A DNA stretch of 64,000 nt from Planctomycetota bacterium (GTDB lineage Bacteria > Planctomycetota > Phycisphaerae > Phycisphaerales > SM1A02), in the NCBI GenBank assembly GCA_016872915.1, contig VGYQ01000004.1, positions 1 to 64,000 of the forward strand. The letters are read 5' to 3'. Below the pieces are notes generated by a model that was not told the origin of the DNA, did no database searches, and saw nothing but the letters and a program-made list of their open reading frames with translations. Positions 1 to 7,788 of the stretch are shown here, piece by piece; position 1 is the stretch's first letter, and each line of letters opens with the position of its first letter. The position numbers and the translations under genes are program-made.

Positions 1-370
1 GCGATTGATTTGCACTGGGTGATACTCCTCAGTTTGACAAACAAATTACGAACAAGGGCAAGAGTCCCCAAACCTAACACCGCCCCTGCCAGAATCAAGT
101 CAACCACGCAAATTTTTTGGCCACTTTCCACACCATCCACCCGTTCTTCGCCATTATGCCACCGCCCGCGCGCGCACGAGGCATCCCCTGCTGGGCGAGT
201 TCTCGAGCCTGCGAACGCGGACCGCAGGTCCGTGGAGCAGGCGAGAGCTGTCTGAGCCCCAGCAGGGTGCATGCCGAGTGCGCGCGCGGACCAGTCGCGC
301 CGAATGCGCGAGGACTGCGCGCCGAAGGCGCGGATCAGGTGCGCCGCGGACGCGCAGGCGGCTGTGCAAA
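1..370. other. non-coding stretch before the tRNA-Glu pair
   Basis: No convincing gene is visible: the short open frames here lack coding character and overlap each other. Bases 1-160 are clearly less GC-rich than the rest of the window. Bases 166-360 are extremely GC-rich and full of inverted repeats, including the long hairpin listed separately and a small perfect one at 318-332 (6-bp stem, GAA loop). A structured RNA, or terminators for the tRNA transcripts arriving on the minus strand, are both possible. Confidence 0.5.
166..289. other. 124-base rod-like hairpin (possible structured RNA)
   Basis: The two halves pair almost end to end. 166-177 pairs with 278-289 (12 bp) and 180-184 with 271-275, with GA opposite GA between them. 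186-195 pairs with 258-267 (10 bp), 202-204 with 243-245 and 207-212 with 237-242, and the tip is 218-222 with 228-232. The single-rod shape and size resemble a small bacterial SRP RNA, and the plus strand contains CAGGTC followed by GGAGCAGG. The GGAA-type tetraloop of SRP RNA is missing, however, so it is not called ffs. It could also be a cruciform-forming repeat. Confidence 0.4.
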
Positions 371-445
371 TGACCCCAATGGGATTTGAACCCATGTGTC
401 CTCCTTGAAAGGGAGGTGTCCTGGACCAGGCTAGACGATGGGGCC
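371..445 (-). tRNA. tRNA-Glu (anticodon UUC)
   Basis: On the minus strand the sequence folds as a cloverleaf with a 7-bp acceptor stem (GGCCCCA against TGGGGTC, one G-U pair) and discriminator A. The anticodon stem is CCTCC/GGAGG around the loop CTTTCAA, so the anticodon is TTC. The T arm carries GGTTCAAATCC. CCA is not encoded. It lies 95 bases downstream of a second tRNA-Glu and is probably co-transcribed with it. Confidence 0.95.
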
Positions 446-540
446 GAGGCTGAATGCGCCGCACCTTGCGCAGTATTCACTTGAAACGTTTGCTGTCAGT
501 GCGGGGCGTTCCTGTGGCAGTGGTGAACTACCGAATCGAA

Positions 541-614
541 TGACCCCAAGGGGATTTGAACCCCTGTTCCATCCGTGAGAGGGATGTGTCCTAGCCGGGC
601 TAGACGATGAGGCC
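541..614 (-). tRNA. tRNA-Glu (anticodon CUC)
   Basis: Cloverleaf on the minus strand with acceptor GGCCTCA against TGGGGTC. The anticodon stem is CATCC/GGATG with loop CTCTCAC, giving anticodon CTC. It has the same T arm as the neighbouring tRNA-Glu, so the two look like a diverged tandem duplication that covers both GAR codons. A promoter-like sequence lies just upstream at 626-653. Confidence 0.95.
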
Positions 615-625
615 AACGGGAGAAG

Positions 626-653
626 AGTATAGCGTTGCAAGGATTGAAGGCAA
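626..653 (-). promoter_or_regulatory. promoter of the tRNA-Glu genes
   Basis: On the minus strand TTGCCT (648-653) and TATACT (626-631) are separated by 16 bases, and TATACT ends 11 bases before the mature tRNA 5' end. This is close to the sigma-70 consensus. It overlaps the 5' region of the divergent nadD fusion gene. Confidence 0.6.
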
Positions 654-654
654 G

Positions 655-2052
655 ATGAACCGCATGACGGATCAGGCAACAGACACGGCAGATGTGGTGA
701 CAGTGCTCTGTCCCACCGCGTTCGAGGCATCGCGCGTGCGCGCGGCGCTCGGGCGGGCTGGGTGCGATGCGAGGGTGCGCTGCGTTGGCGTGGGTGCGCA
801 TGCGGTGAGTCGATGGGCGGCGCGCGAGCGTGCGCGTGGTGCTGCCTTGCCTGCGCGCGGTGCGGTTGTGCTTCTTGCTGGTTTGGCGGGTGGACTGCGC
901 GCGCCATTTGTGCGTGAGTCGGTGTGGTATGCGTCGAAGGTTTTGTCGAGTGATGGACGGGTGTTCGTGCCACCGCTCGGCGGAGTTGGTACGGGTGATG
1001 CCGCGTGTGCGTGCGTGGTGTCGGTGGAGCGCGTGTGTGGCAGTCGTGTGGAGAAGGCGGCGCTTCATGCGCGCACGGGCTGCGATCTTGTGGATCTGGA
1101 GTCAGGCGGGTTCTGCGAAGTGGCCAGTGCGCTCGGTTGGCGGTTTGGTGTCGTCCGCGGCGTAAGTGATGGTGCAGCGGATGCGTTGCCTGCGTGGATG
1201 ACGGATCTGGTTGGGGTGGATGGATCGCTCGCGGGACCTGCGTTGGTGCGCGCGCTGGCGGCGTCGCCGCTGCGAGCGGTGAGGCTTGCGCGCTGGGGCG
1301 CGTTGTGCGGTCGTGTTCTATCGAGTGTTGGTGTCGTGACTGCGGGTCTCGCGGCTGCGGCAACGACGCGCCGCACGCTGCTCTTTGGAGGCACCTTCGA
1401 TCCGCCGCACCGCATGCATGTGCGGATGGCGGCGGATGCGGCGCGACTGCTTGGATGTGCGCGGATTCTTGTGGTGCCGGCGGGGCGGGCGCCGCTGCGC
1501 GGGGCGGGTTCGGATGGTGGCGCGGGGCGCGAGGAGCGGCTGGCGATGGTGCGCCTTGCGTTTTCGCAGGTGGCAGGTGTAGAGGTGGATGCGCTCGAGA
1601 TGGAGCGCGAGGGCGAGTCGTTCACGGTGGACACGCTCGCGTTCGTGGCAGCAAGGGATCGGCTGACGCGCGCGGATCTTGTGCTGCTGATCGGCGCGGA
1701 TCAGGCGATGCAGTTCGATCGGTGGCGGTCGTGGCGGCGGATCGCGGATGAGCTGGCGCAGGTGGCGGTCGTGCCCCGGCCGCCTTGGGATGCACCCTCG
1801 CTTGCGAAGGCGCTGGCGGAGAAGTTCGCTGCGCTTGGCTGCGATGGCGAGGCGTGGGGGCGGACGGTGCTGCCGATGCCGGCGGTGCCGATGTCGGCAA
1901 CCGAGCTTCGCGCACAGTGGCGCGGCGTTGGCGATGGCGTTCAGGCGCTGGCTGCGACGAGCGACATGCTCGACCCCGCAGTGGCGCGTTTCATCCGGGA
2001 CCGGCGGCTGTACCAAGGGGCGGATTCAGCGAGTGCGCCTACGATGGGGTGA
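655..2052 (+). CDS. nadD: nucleosidase-like domain fused to NadD
   Basis: A 465-residue two-domain protein. Residues 10-215 resemble the nucleoside phosphorylase/MTA-SAH nucleosidase fold: DLVDLESGG with Glu149 and RGVSD with Asp172. Their spacing of 23 equals that of the catalytic Glu174 and Asp197 in E. coli MTA/SAH nucleosidase. From residue 240 it is a nicotinate-nucleotide adenylyltransferase, which makes deamido-NAD from NaMN and ATP, with GGTFDPPH, a GADQ segment and a SATELR motif. The HxGH-type motif reads HRMH. A longer frame would start at 607 but overlaps the tRNA; ATG 655 follows a GAAGG ribosome site. It ends directly against rimO with no gap. The substrate of the first domain is unknown (MTA, SAH or a futalosine-like compound). 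Confidence 0.8.
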   Translation: MNRMTDQATDTADVVTVLCPTAFEASRVRAALGRAGCDARVRCVGVGAHAVSRWAARERARGAALPARGAVVLLAGLAGGLRAPFVRESVWYASKVLSSDGRVFVPPLGGVGTGDAACACVVSVERVCGSRVEKAALHARTGCDLVDLESGGFCEVASALGWRFGVVRGVSDGAADALPAWMTDLVGVDGSLAGPALVRALAASPLRAVRLARWGALCGRVLSSVGVVTAGLAAAATTRRTLLFGGTFDPPHRMHVRMAADAARLLGCARILVVPAGRAPLRGAGSDGGAGREERLAMVRLAFSQVAGVEVDALEMEREGESFTVDTLAFVAARDRLTRADLVLLIGADQAMQFDRWRSWRRIADELAQVAVVPRPPWDAPSLAKALAEKFAALGCDGEAWGRTVLPMPAVPMSATELRAQWRGVGDGVQALAATSDMLDPAVARFIRDRRLYQGADSASAPTMG

Positions 2053-3621
2053 ATGTCGCGAGCCAAAGGACCCACGACTAGTGCCGTCGAACGCGTGGCG
2101 TTCGTCAGTCTCGGCTGCCCGAAGAATCTCGTCGACAGCGAGAAGATGCTCGGCCTGCTCGCGGCAGATGGCCTGCAGCTGGTGAACGAGGATCAGGCAC
2201 CGGATGCGTTGGTAGTCAACACCTGTGGCTTTCTCGAAGCGAGCAAGGATGAATCACTTGGCGTGATCCGCGAGGCGATCGAACGCAAGAAGCGCGGAGA
2301 CCTGAAGCGGGTTGTTGTGGCAGGCTGTCTCGTGCAGCGCCACCGTGCAAAGATGCTGGAGTGGGCGCCGGGCATCGATGCTTTGATTGGTGTTTTTGAC
2401 CGCGATCATGTTGTGGATGCTGTACGTGGTGCGCGCACCGAACGCACGGGTCTTGGTGATGCGACGGAACGCCCTGGGTATTGGATCTCATCAAATGCCT
2501 TGCTCGCCGCGGCGGAGCGCGGACGAGAGACGGTTGGACTCACGGTGCATGGCAAAGATGGGCTCGGCATCGGCTACTTCGAGGGCGATGAGGGGCGCTT
2601 CCGCCTCACGCCGCGCCACTGGGCGTACTTGCGGGTGAGCGAGGGATGCAATCAGCGCTGCTCGTTCTGCACGATCCCGTCGATCCGCGGCAAGATGCGC
2701 TCGAAGTCTGCTGACGCCGTCGCGGCGGAAGCGCGCGGCTTGATGCGTGATGGCGCGTTCGAGCTGAACCTGATCGGGCAGGACACGACGAGCTGGGGGA
2801 TGGACATCGGCGATGCATCGGGGCTCGTCGGTCTGCTCGAGCGGCTCGACGGCGTGGTGCAAGAACACGGCAGCGGCTGGCTTCGGCTGATGTATGCGTA
2901 TCCGTCGAACTTCACGAGCGAAATGATGCAAGCGATCGCACGACTGTCCGGTGTGGTGAAGTACATCGATATGCCCCTGCAGCACGCAACGGACCGAATG
3001 CTGGAGCGAATGCGCCGGCATGTGACTGCGGCGCATCAAGAACGCGTGGTCGAAGAGCTGCGTGAGCGGATCCCTGGCATGGCGATCCGTACCACCTTCA
3101 TCACCGGCCACCCCGGCGAAACGGAGGAAGATCATGAACGCCTCTGCGCGTTCATTGAGCGCGCACAGTTCGATGCGCTTGGTGTGTTCCGCTACTCCCC
3201 CGAGGATGGGACACCTTCGGGCACCATGCATGCCGATCCCTCGCTTCGGGTGGACGCGGAAGTTGCGGCGCGCCGGGAGGCAGAGATCATGGAACTGCAG
3301 CAGTCGATCGCGTTTGAGAACGCACGCTTCGTCGCGGATCAGCGATCGGAGTTCGATGTGCTGATTGACGGGGCTTCCGCGGCGCGCGTGAAGGGTCGCG
3401 CGACGACAGGAGTGACGCGCGGCAAGATGCATCTGTATGTGGGGCGCGCGTATCACCAGGCGCCGCAGATCGACAGCGTGACGCATGTGGCGAGTCGTTC
3501 ACCCCTCACGCCTGGCGAGCTGGTTCGGTGTACGGTGGTGGATGCAGACGGTTACGATCTGATTGCTCAGCCCACGAGCGATCTCGATCCGTCGATCCCG
3601 CTGCCCGTACTCCGATCATGA
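2053..3621 (+). CDS. rimO: ribosomal protein S12 methylthiotransferase RimO
   Basis: Radical SAM enzyme that methylthiolates an aspartate of ribosomal protein S12. The N-terminal MTTase domain begins with SLGCPKNLVDSE and contains further cysteines (VNTCGF, VAGCLVQ) for the auxiliary cluster. The radical SAM motif is CNQRCSFC, followed by TIPSIRGKMRSK as is usual in RimO. The last 70 or so residues fit a TRAM RNA-binding domain. At 522 residues it is longer than the usual 430-450. The ATG follows the nadD stop codon directly, so the pair should be translationally coupled. Confidence 0.95.
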   Translation: MSRAKGPTTSAVERVAFVSLGCPKNLVDSEKMLGLLAADGLQLVNEDQAPDALVVNTCGFLEASKDESLGVIREAIERKKRGDLKRVVVAGCLVQRHRAKMLEWAPGIDALIGVFDRDHVVDAVRGARTERTGLGDATERPGYWISSNALLAAAERGRETVGLTVHGKDGLGIGYFEGDEGRFRLTPRHWAYLRVSEGCNQRCSFCTIPSIRGKMRSKSADAVAAEARGLMRDGAFELNLIGQDTTSWGMDIGDASGLVGLLERLDGVVQEHGSGWLRLMYAYPSNFTSEMMQAIARLSGVVKYIDMPLQHATDRMLERMRRHVTAAHQERVVEELRERIPGMAIRTTFITGHPGETEEDHERLCAFIERAQFDALGVFRYSPEDGTPSGTMHADPSLRVDAEVAARREAEIMELQQSIAFENARFVADQRSEFDVLIDGASAARVKGRATTGVTRGKMHLYVGRAYHQAPQIDSVTHVASRSPLTPGELVRCTVVDADGYDLIAQPTSDLDPSIPLPVLRS

Positions 3622-4370
3622 ACCAAACCCCCTTCGCAATCCTCCTGGCAGTGGCCGTGGCTCTCGCCGCAGCGGTGAGTGGGCATGCGTCCACACAACA
3701 GTCTGCACCACCCATCATCCCCAAAGGTGCGAAGCTCGACATCGACCCAACCGAACAAATCGATTTCACGGGCTGGTGGTCGAACGGCTCTGTACTGCTC
3801 CAAGTGCGAAGCGATGGGTCTTTCCTGTTGTGGGATCAACCCAATCGCTACCGCGAGCCGACGAAGCGCGGGCGCTGGCACCGGCAGAACTACCGCACGT
3901 TCTGGATCGAGCCCTACTTCGACCCCAAGACACCTGGGAACGCCCCGCCACGAACGCGCTGTGCCTTGCGGCGCACGGATGGCGTTCTGCTGCTGGATAT
4001 GGGCGATGCGATCGGCCTTGCTCAGTCGGCAACACCCCCGGTTGCGCCTGAGGATGCGCATGTCGGCAAGTGGAACGGGCCGGGCGGCACGCTTGATCTT
4101 CGATCGGACGGGTCCTACGCGCTCACGGCTGCGCCACTGCCCAACTCTGCTGCACAGCCCTCGGTTCTGAGCGGTCGCTGGACCTTCGACGGCAAGGTGA
4201 TCCAACTGTTTCGCGGCGAAGAGCGCGATGCACCACTGCGATGTGTTCCAGTCACTCGCCCAACCAGGCCGAGCGCGGATGGAAGCGTGTCGAGCGAGAC
4301 AGTGGCGCTGACCACACCCATCGGAGAACTGCGCCGCTTGCCGACCAACTCCAAAGATGCCGTGAAGTGA
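3618..4370 (+). CDS. secreted protein with two beta-repeat units
   Basis: 250 residues, function unknown. The ATG overlaps the rimO stop (ATGA). An N-terminal signal peptide (MNQTPFAILLAVAVALAAA) with a likely cleavage after SGHA places it in the periplasm or outside. Two similar units follow: one around GWWSNGSVLLQVRSDGSF...GRW and one around GKWNGPGGTLDLRSDGSY...GRW. The pattern suggests a duplicated lipocalin-like beta unit. The stop codon lies within four tandem copies of GTGAA (4362-4381). Confidence 0.7.
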   Translation: MNQTPFAILLAVAVALAAAVSGHASTQQSAPPIIPKGAKLDIDPTEQIDFTGWWSNGSVLLQVRSDGSFLLWDQPNRYREPTKRGRWHRQNYRTFWIEPYFDPKTPGNAPPRTRCALRRTDGVLLLDMGDAIGLAQSATPPVAPEDAHVGKWNGPGGTLDLRSDGSYALTAAPLPNSAAQPSVLSGRWTFDGKVIQLFRGEERDAPLRCVPVTRPTRPSADGSVSSETVALTTPIGELRRLPTNSKDAVK

Positions 4371-4381
4371 AGTGAAGTGAA
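4362..4381. repeat. four tandem copies of GTGAA
   Basis: A perfect pentanucleotide repeat that contains the stop codon of the preceding secreted protein and fills the gap to the convergent OmpH-like gene. Slippage here could alter the last residues of that protein. Confidence 0.85.
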
Positions 4382-4386
4382 CGCGA

Positions 4387-5112
4387 TCAGCGCTCGGGAC
4401 GCTGGATCATGAGTTCCTTGAAAATGTCGTCCGTGAGATCCATCCCCTGCGGATACCGCAGGAACGGACGCGCTTGCACTGCGACCATCACCGCACCGAC
4501 ATCGCCCGCTTCGAAGGGGCGATCGGCAGGGACGAATCGGAAGACCAGATCGACGCGTCGCCGATCCGCGACCACTTCGAGCGCTACGAGCATCTCGCGG
4601 TACGCCTTTTCAATCTGCTCCGCCATGTGCTTCGCCTGAATCTGCTGCAGGGCCATCCGCCACTTCTCAAACTCCTGCTGCAGCTCGACGAACTCGTCGC
4701 GCGCCTGATCGAAGTTCGGATCATCCTGCTTGATGTCGGGATACTTCGCCCGGAGCGCCTTGTCGCGCTGCTCGAATGTCTCCCCCTGCGACTGCGCCTC
4801 CTGCTCGAATGTCTTTCGCTCCTCCGTGTAACGATCCGTCGCCAGAATCGCCTTGATGACGGGATCGATGTGAACGCACCCGACACTCCAGGCGCGCGCG
4901 GTGGCATCATCCGACCAACCGATACGGCCTTCGTTGTTGCGGACAATCAGCGGTGCGTCCTTGCCGCTCAGCACGAGCGCATCCGCCGGCCCGAGATCAG
5001 CGGGGAACAGACGCGTGGCATCGACGCTCGTGCCGCCGATCGTCCATGCCACCAGCGCACCTGCCGCCCCCGCCACGAGCGCACCGAAAGACTGTGCGAG
5101 CACTCTGCGCAT
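4387..5112 (-). CDS. OmpH/Skp-like periplasmic protein (second of pair)
   Basis: 241 residues with an N-terminal hydrophobic segment, then a short conserved block (LGPADALVLSGKD) and a long charged coiled coil (about residues 90-170). It ends in a DLTDDI block shared with the upstream paralogue. The coiled-coil region resembles OmpH/Skp chaperones, which escort outer-membrane proteins through the periplasm. The extra N-terminal block is not part of classical Skp. ATG 5112 overlaps the preceding stop as TGATG, with GGAGGAG upstream. A GTG one codon earlier is the alternative start. Confidence 0.7.
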   Translation of the reverse strand: MRRVLAQSFGALVAGAAGALVAWTIGGTSVDATRLFPADLGPADALVLSGKDAPLIVRNNEGRIGWSDDATARAWSVGCVHIDPVIKAILATDRYTEERKTFEQEAQSQGETFEQRDKALRAKYPDIKQDDPNFDQARDEFVELQQEFEKWRMALQQIQAKHMAEQIEKAYREMLVALEVVADRRRVDLVFRFVPADRPFEAGDVGAVMVAVQARPFLRYPQGMDLTDDIFKELMIQRPER

Positions 5113-5837
5113 CACTCCTCCTTCGGCGCAGTGATGTTCATCTCGCGCAAGATGTCATCCGTGATATCGATCGACTCTGGAACGCGCACGAATGTTCGGC
5201 TCATCATCTGCTGCACAATCGCGTCTTGATCACCGGGGCGGATCTTGTCGGTGGGCGGAATGAATCGCAGCACCAGATCTATCTTGCGCCTGTCTGCCAC
5301 GACATCCACGGCATCGCGGACCTGCGTATACGCATCCTGATACTGCCGGGAGTTGAGTGCGTCCAAATCGGCCTGCACGCTCTCGTTCCACGCGGAGAAT
5401 TCCGCTTGAAGCGCCTCGAATTCTTCCCGGGCGGCCGGAAAGTCAGGCGAGTCCTGGTCGATTGACTTGGCCTTCTCGACGAGCACGCGGTAGCGCGCTT
5501 CGAACTCCTTGCCCTTCGCTTCGTTCGCTTCCGTCAGCTGGTCGCGCTCCTTCTCGAACGCATCACTCCGCATCAGCGCCGACATGATTCGTCCGACATG
5601 CAGTGTGCCGAAGGAATGGCTCCGTGCGGTTGCATCCTCCGCCCAACTGACGCGCCCACTGCGATTGCTCACGGTAAGCGTGCCGTCCTTCCCGCTCAGC
5701 ACGAGCGCATCGGCAGGACCAAGATCACCCATCGCCGGCGCAGCATTCGCACCTGCGGGCTGATCCACTCGGAGAAGGAACGCTGTGAGAGCACTCGAGA
5801 GCACCGACGCGGCGACGATGGCAACTGTGGTTCGCAT
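5112..5837 (-). CDS. OmpH/Skp-like periplasmic protein (first of pair)
   Basis: 241 residues, the same length and layout as its downstream paralogue. It has an N-terminal membrane/signal segment (VAIVAASVLSSALTAFLL), the LGPADALVLSGKD block, a Glu/Lys-rich coiled coil, then VDVVADRRKIDLVLRFIPP and a DITDDILREMN end. ATG 5837 is preferred over an upstream in-frame TTG because a TAGCCT box lies exactly 7 bases before it. The pair is unlinked to bamA, unlike the other two OmpH genes of this window. Confidence 0.7.
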   Translation of the reverse strand: MRTTVAIVAASVLSSALTAFLLRVDQPAGANAAPAMGDLGPADALVLSGKDGTLTVSNRSGRVSWAEDATARSHSFGTLHVGRIMSALMRSDAFEKERDQLTEANEAKGKEFEARYRVLVEKAKSIDQDSPDFPAAREEFEALQAEFSAWNESVQADLDALNSRQYQDAYTQVRDAVDVVADRRKIDLVLRFIPPTDKIRPGDQDAIVQQMMSRTFVRVPESIDITDDILREMNITAPKEE

Positions 5838-5844
5838 GAGCACA

Positions 5845-5850
5845 AGGCTA
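5845..5850 (-). promoter_or_regulatory. TAGCCT -10 box, 7 nt before OmpH-like start
   Basis: A TAnnnT hexamer 7 bases before ATG 5837, without a Shine-Dalgarno sequence. The position predicts transcription starting at or next to the start codon. Confidence 0.5.
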
Positions 5851-5900
5851 TGCAAAGCAACGCCTTTGGGTGCCCTGCCGCGAAATCAACGGTCGAATGT

Positions 5901-7715
5901 TCACTCCCCCTGCTCGAGCACGGCCAGGAACGCTTCCTGCGGGATCGACACGGAGCCGATCTGCTTCATGCGCTTCTTGCCTTCCTTCTGCTTTTCAAGC
6001 AGCTTGCGCTTGCGGGTGATGTCGCCGCCGTAGCACTTCGCGGTGACGTTCTTGCGCATCGCAGAGATCGATTCACGCGCGATGATCTTGCCGCCGATGG
6101 CGGCCTGCAAGGCGATCTCGAACTGGTGGCGGTCGATCTGCTTTTTCAGTTTCGCCAGAATTGCGCGACTGCGCTGCTCCGCGGTCGTTCGGTGGCAGAT
6201 CAGGCTGAGTGCCTCCACAGGATCTCCGTTGACCAGGATGTTGACCTTCGCGAGATTGTCCGCTCGGTAGGCGACAACCTGATAGTCCATGGTGCCGTAG
6301 CCGCGGGTGATCGACTTCAGCTTGTCGTAGAAGTCGTAGATGATCTCCGCCATCGGCAACTCATAGTCGAGAATCTGCCTGCCTTCGCCGAGGAACCGCT
6401 GTGCCTTGAACGTGCCACGGCGACTGTCGCAGAGCTTGATCAGATCGCCGATGTTCTCGGAGGGGCACATGATCTCAAGCTTCGCAATCGGCTCGCGGAT
6501 CTCGGCGATCAGCGACGGGTCCGGGAGTTCCGATGGATTGTGAATCTCCACTTCCTCGCCTGCGGTCAGCTTCACGACATACTTCACGGTCGGCGCGGTC
6601 TGCACGATCTCCACGCCACCCTCGCGTTCAAGCCGCTCCTGCACGATGTCCATGTGCAGCAGCCCAAGGAATCCACAGCGGTATCCGAAGCCGAGCGCCT
6701 CCGAGTGCTGCACCTCAAAGGTGAAACTCGCGTCATTCAGGTTGAGTTTCTCGATTGCCTCACGCAGCGCCTCAAAGCTTGCCTTCTTGCCCGTGCCCGC
6801 CTCCGCATCGGCGCTGGACGGGTAAAAGTCGCAGAACACCATCTGTTTCGGCTCTTCGTAGCCGGGCAGCGCCTCATCGGCTGGGTTCCCCTCGAGAGTG
6901 ACGGTGTCGCCCACCCGCACGTCCTTCAGACTCTTGATGCTTGCGCTGATGGAACCCACCTGTGCCCACCCGAGCTCCTTCACGCGCGTGACGTGCGGCG
7001 TGTAACGATTGAGTTCGCTCACGGCGAAGGTGCGTCCGGTTCCCATCATGCGAATCTTGTCGCCGACGCGCAGGACGCCATCGAAGATGCGCACGTACAC
7101 GACCACGCCTCGGTAATCGTCGTACTTGGCATCGAAGATCAGCCCACGAAGTTTGTCGGTGCGTGGCGGCCGCGGTGCGGGCAACTTGCGACAGATCAGA
7201 TCCAGCAGTTCCTGAATGCCCTTGCCTGACTTGGCCGAGACGCTGACGCAGTCTTCCGCGGGCAGTCCGAGGACCTGCTCCACCTCCATCGCCACGCCAT
7301 CCGGATCTGCCGCAGGCAAGTCGATCTTGTTGATGACGGGGATCAATTCCAGTCCCGCTTCGACCGCGAGATATGCATTCGCGACCGTCTGCGCCTGCAC
7401 GCCCTGCGTGGAATCGACCACGAGCACCGCTCCTTCGCACGCCGTGAGCGCACGGCTGACTTCGTATGTGAAGTCCACATGTCCCGGGGTATCGATGAAG
7501 TTCAGCTCGAAGTCGCGTCCGTCGCAGGTGTGATGCACGGTGACAGCACTTGCCTTGATCGTGATGCCCCGCTCGCGCTCAAGATCCATCGAATCGAGAA
7601 ACTGTGCGCGTGCCTCGCGCGCGGAGACCGCGTTCGTGGCCTGCAGCAGCCGATCGGCGAGCGTGCTCTTGCCGTGGTCGATATGGGCGATGATGGAAAA
7701 GTTGCGAATGTCCAT
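5901..7715 (-). CDS. lepA: elongation factor 4 (LepA)
   Basis: 604 residues, the normal length for the ribosome-associated GTPase that back-translocates or remodels stalled elongation complexes. The GTPase motifs are all visible: AHIDHGKST, the ERGITIK switch, DTPGHVDF, NKIDLP and SAKSGKG. The family-typical C-terminal domain ends near KRMKQIGSVSIPQEAF. The reading frame runs on upstream to 7937 but that part overlaps lipB and has no homology, so ATG 7715 (MDIRNFSIIAHIDHG) is the start. A TACACT box lies at 7750-7755, giving a leader of about 27 bases. Confidence 0.97.
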   Translation of the reverse strand: MDIRNFSIIAHIDHGKSTLADRLLQATNAVSAREARAQFLDSMDLERERGITIKASAVTVHHTCDGRDFELNFIDTPGHVDFTYEVSRALTACEGAVLVVDSTQGVQAQTVANAYLAVEAGLELIPVINKIDLPAADPDGVAMEVEQVLGLPAEDCVSVSAKSGKGIQELLDLICRKLPAPRPPRTDKLRGLIFDAKYDDYRGVVVYVRIFDGVLRVGDKIRMMGTGRTFAVSELNRYTPHVTRVKELGWAQVGSISASIKSLKDVRVGDTVTLEGNPADEALPGYEEPKQMVFCDFYPSSADAEAGTGKKASFEALREAIEKLNLNDASFTFEVQHSEALGFGYRCGFLGLLHMDIVQERLEREGGVEIVQTAPTVKYVVKLTAGEEVEIHNPSELPDPSLIAEIREPIAKLEIMCPSENIGDLIKLCDSRRGTFKAQRFLGEGRQILDYELPMAEIIYDFYDKLKSITRGYGTMDYQVVAYRADNLAKVNILVNGDPVEALSLICHRTTAEQRSRAILAKLKKQIDRHQFEIALQAAIGGKIIARESISAMRKNVTAKCYGGDITRKRKLLEKQKEGKKRMKQIGSVSIPQEAFLAVLEQGE

Positions 7716-7788
7716 ACAGGGGCTTGAGTGTTCGCCAGCGAAGTCCTGAAGTGTAGTGCGGTTCCCTCGCGCAGCCCGCGCAGGGCGT

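Noticed and set aside
166-289. Calling the long hairpin 4.5S/SRP RNA (ffs)
   Set aside because: The diagnostic apical GGAA-type tetraloop and symmetric loop cannot be drawn; the tip folds as a different 5-bp hairpin.
431-1363. Long minus-strand open frame over the tRNA and nadD region
   Set aside because: Pro/Arg/His-rich composition typical of the antisense of GC-rich coding DNA, and it runs through a tRNA gene.
5598-7229. 543-codon plus-strand frame opposite lepA and OmpH
   Set aside because: It is the shadow of lepA, which has every GTPase motif; the composition is His/Arg/Leu-rich and matches no family.
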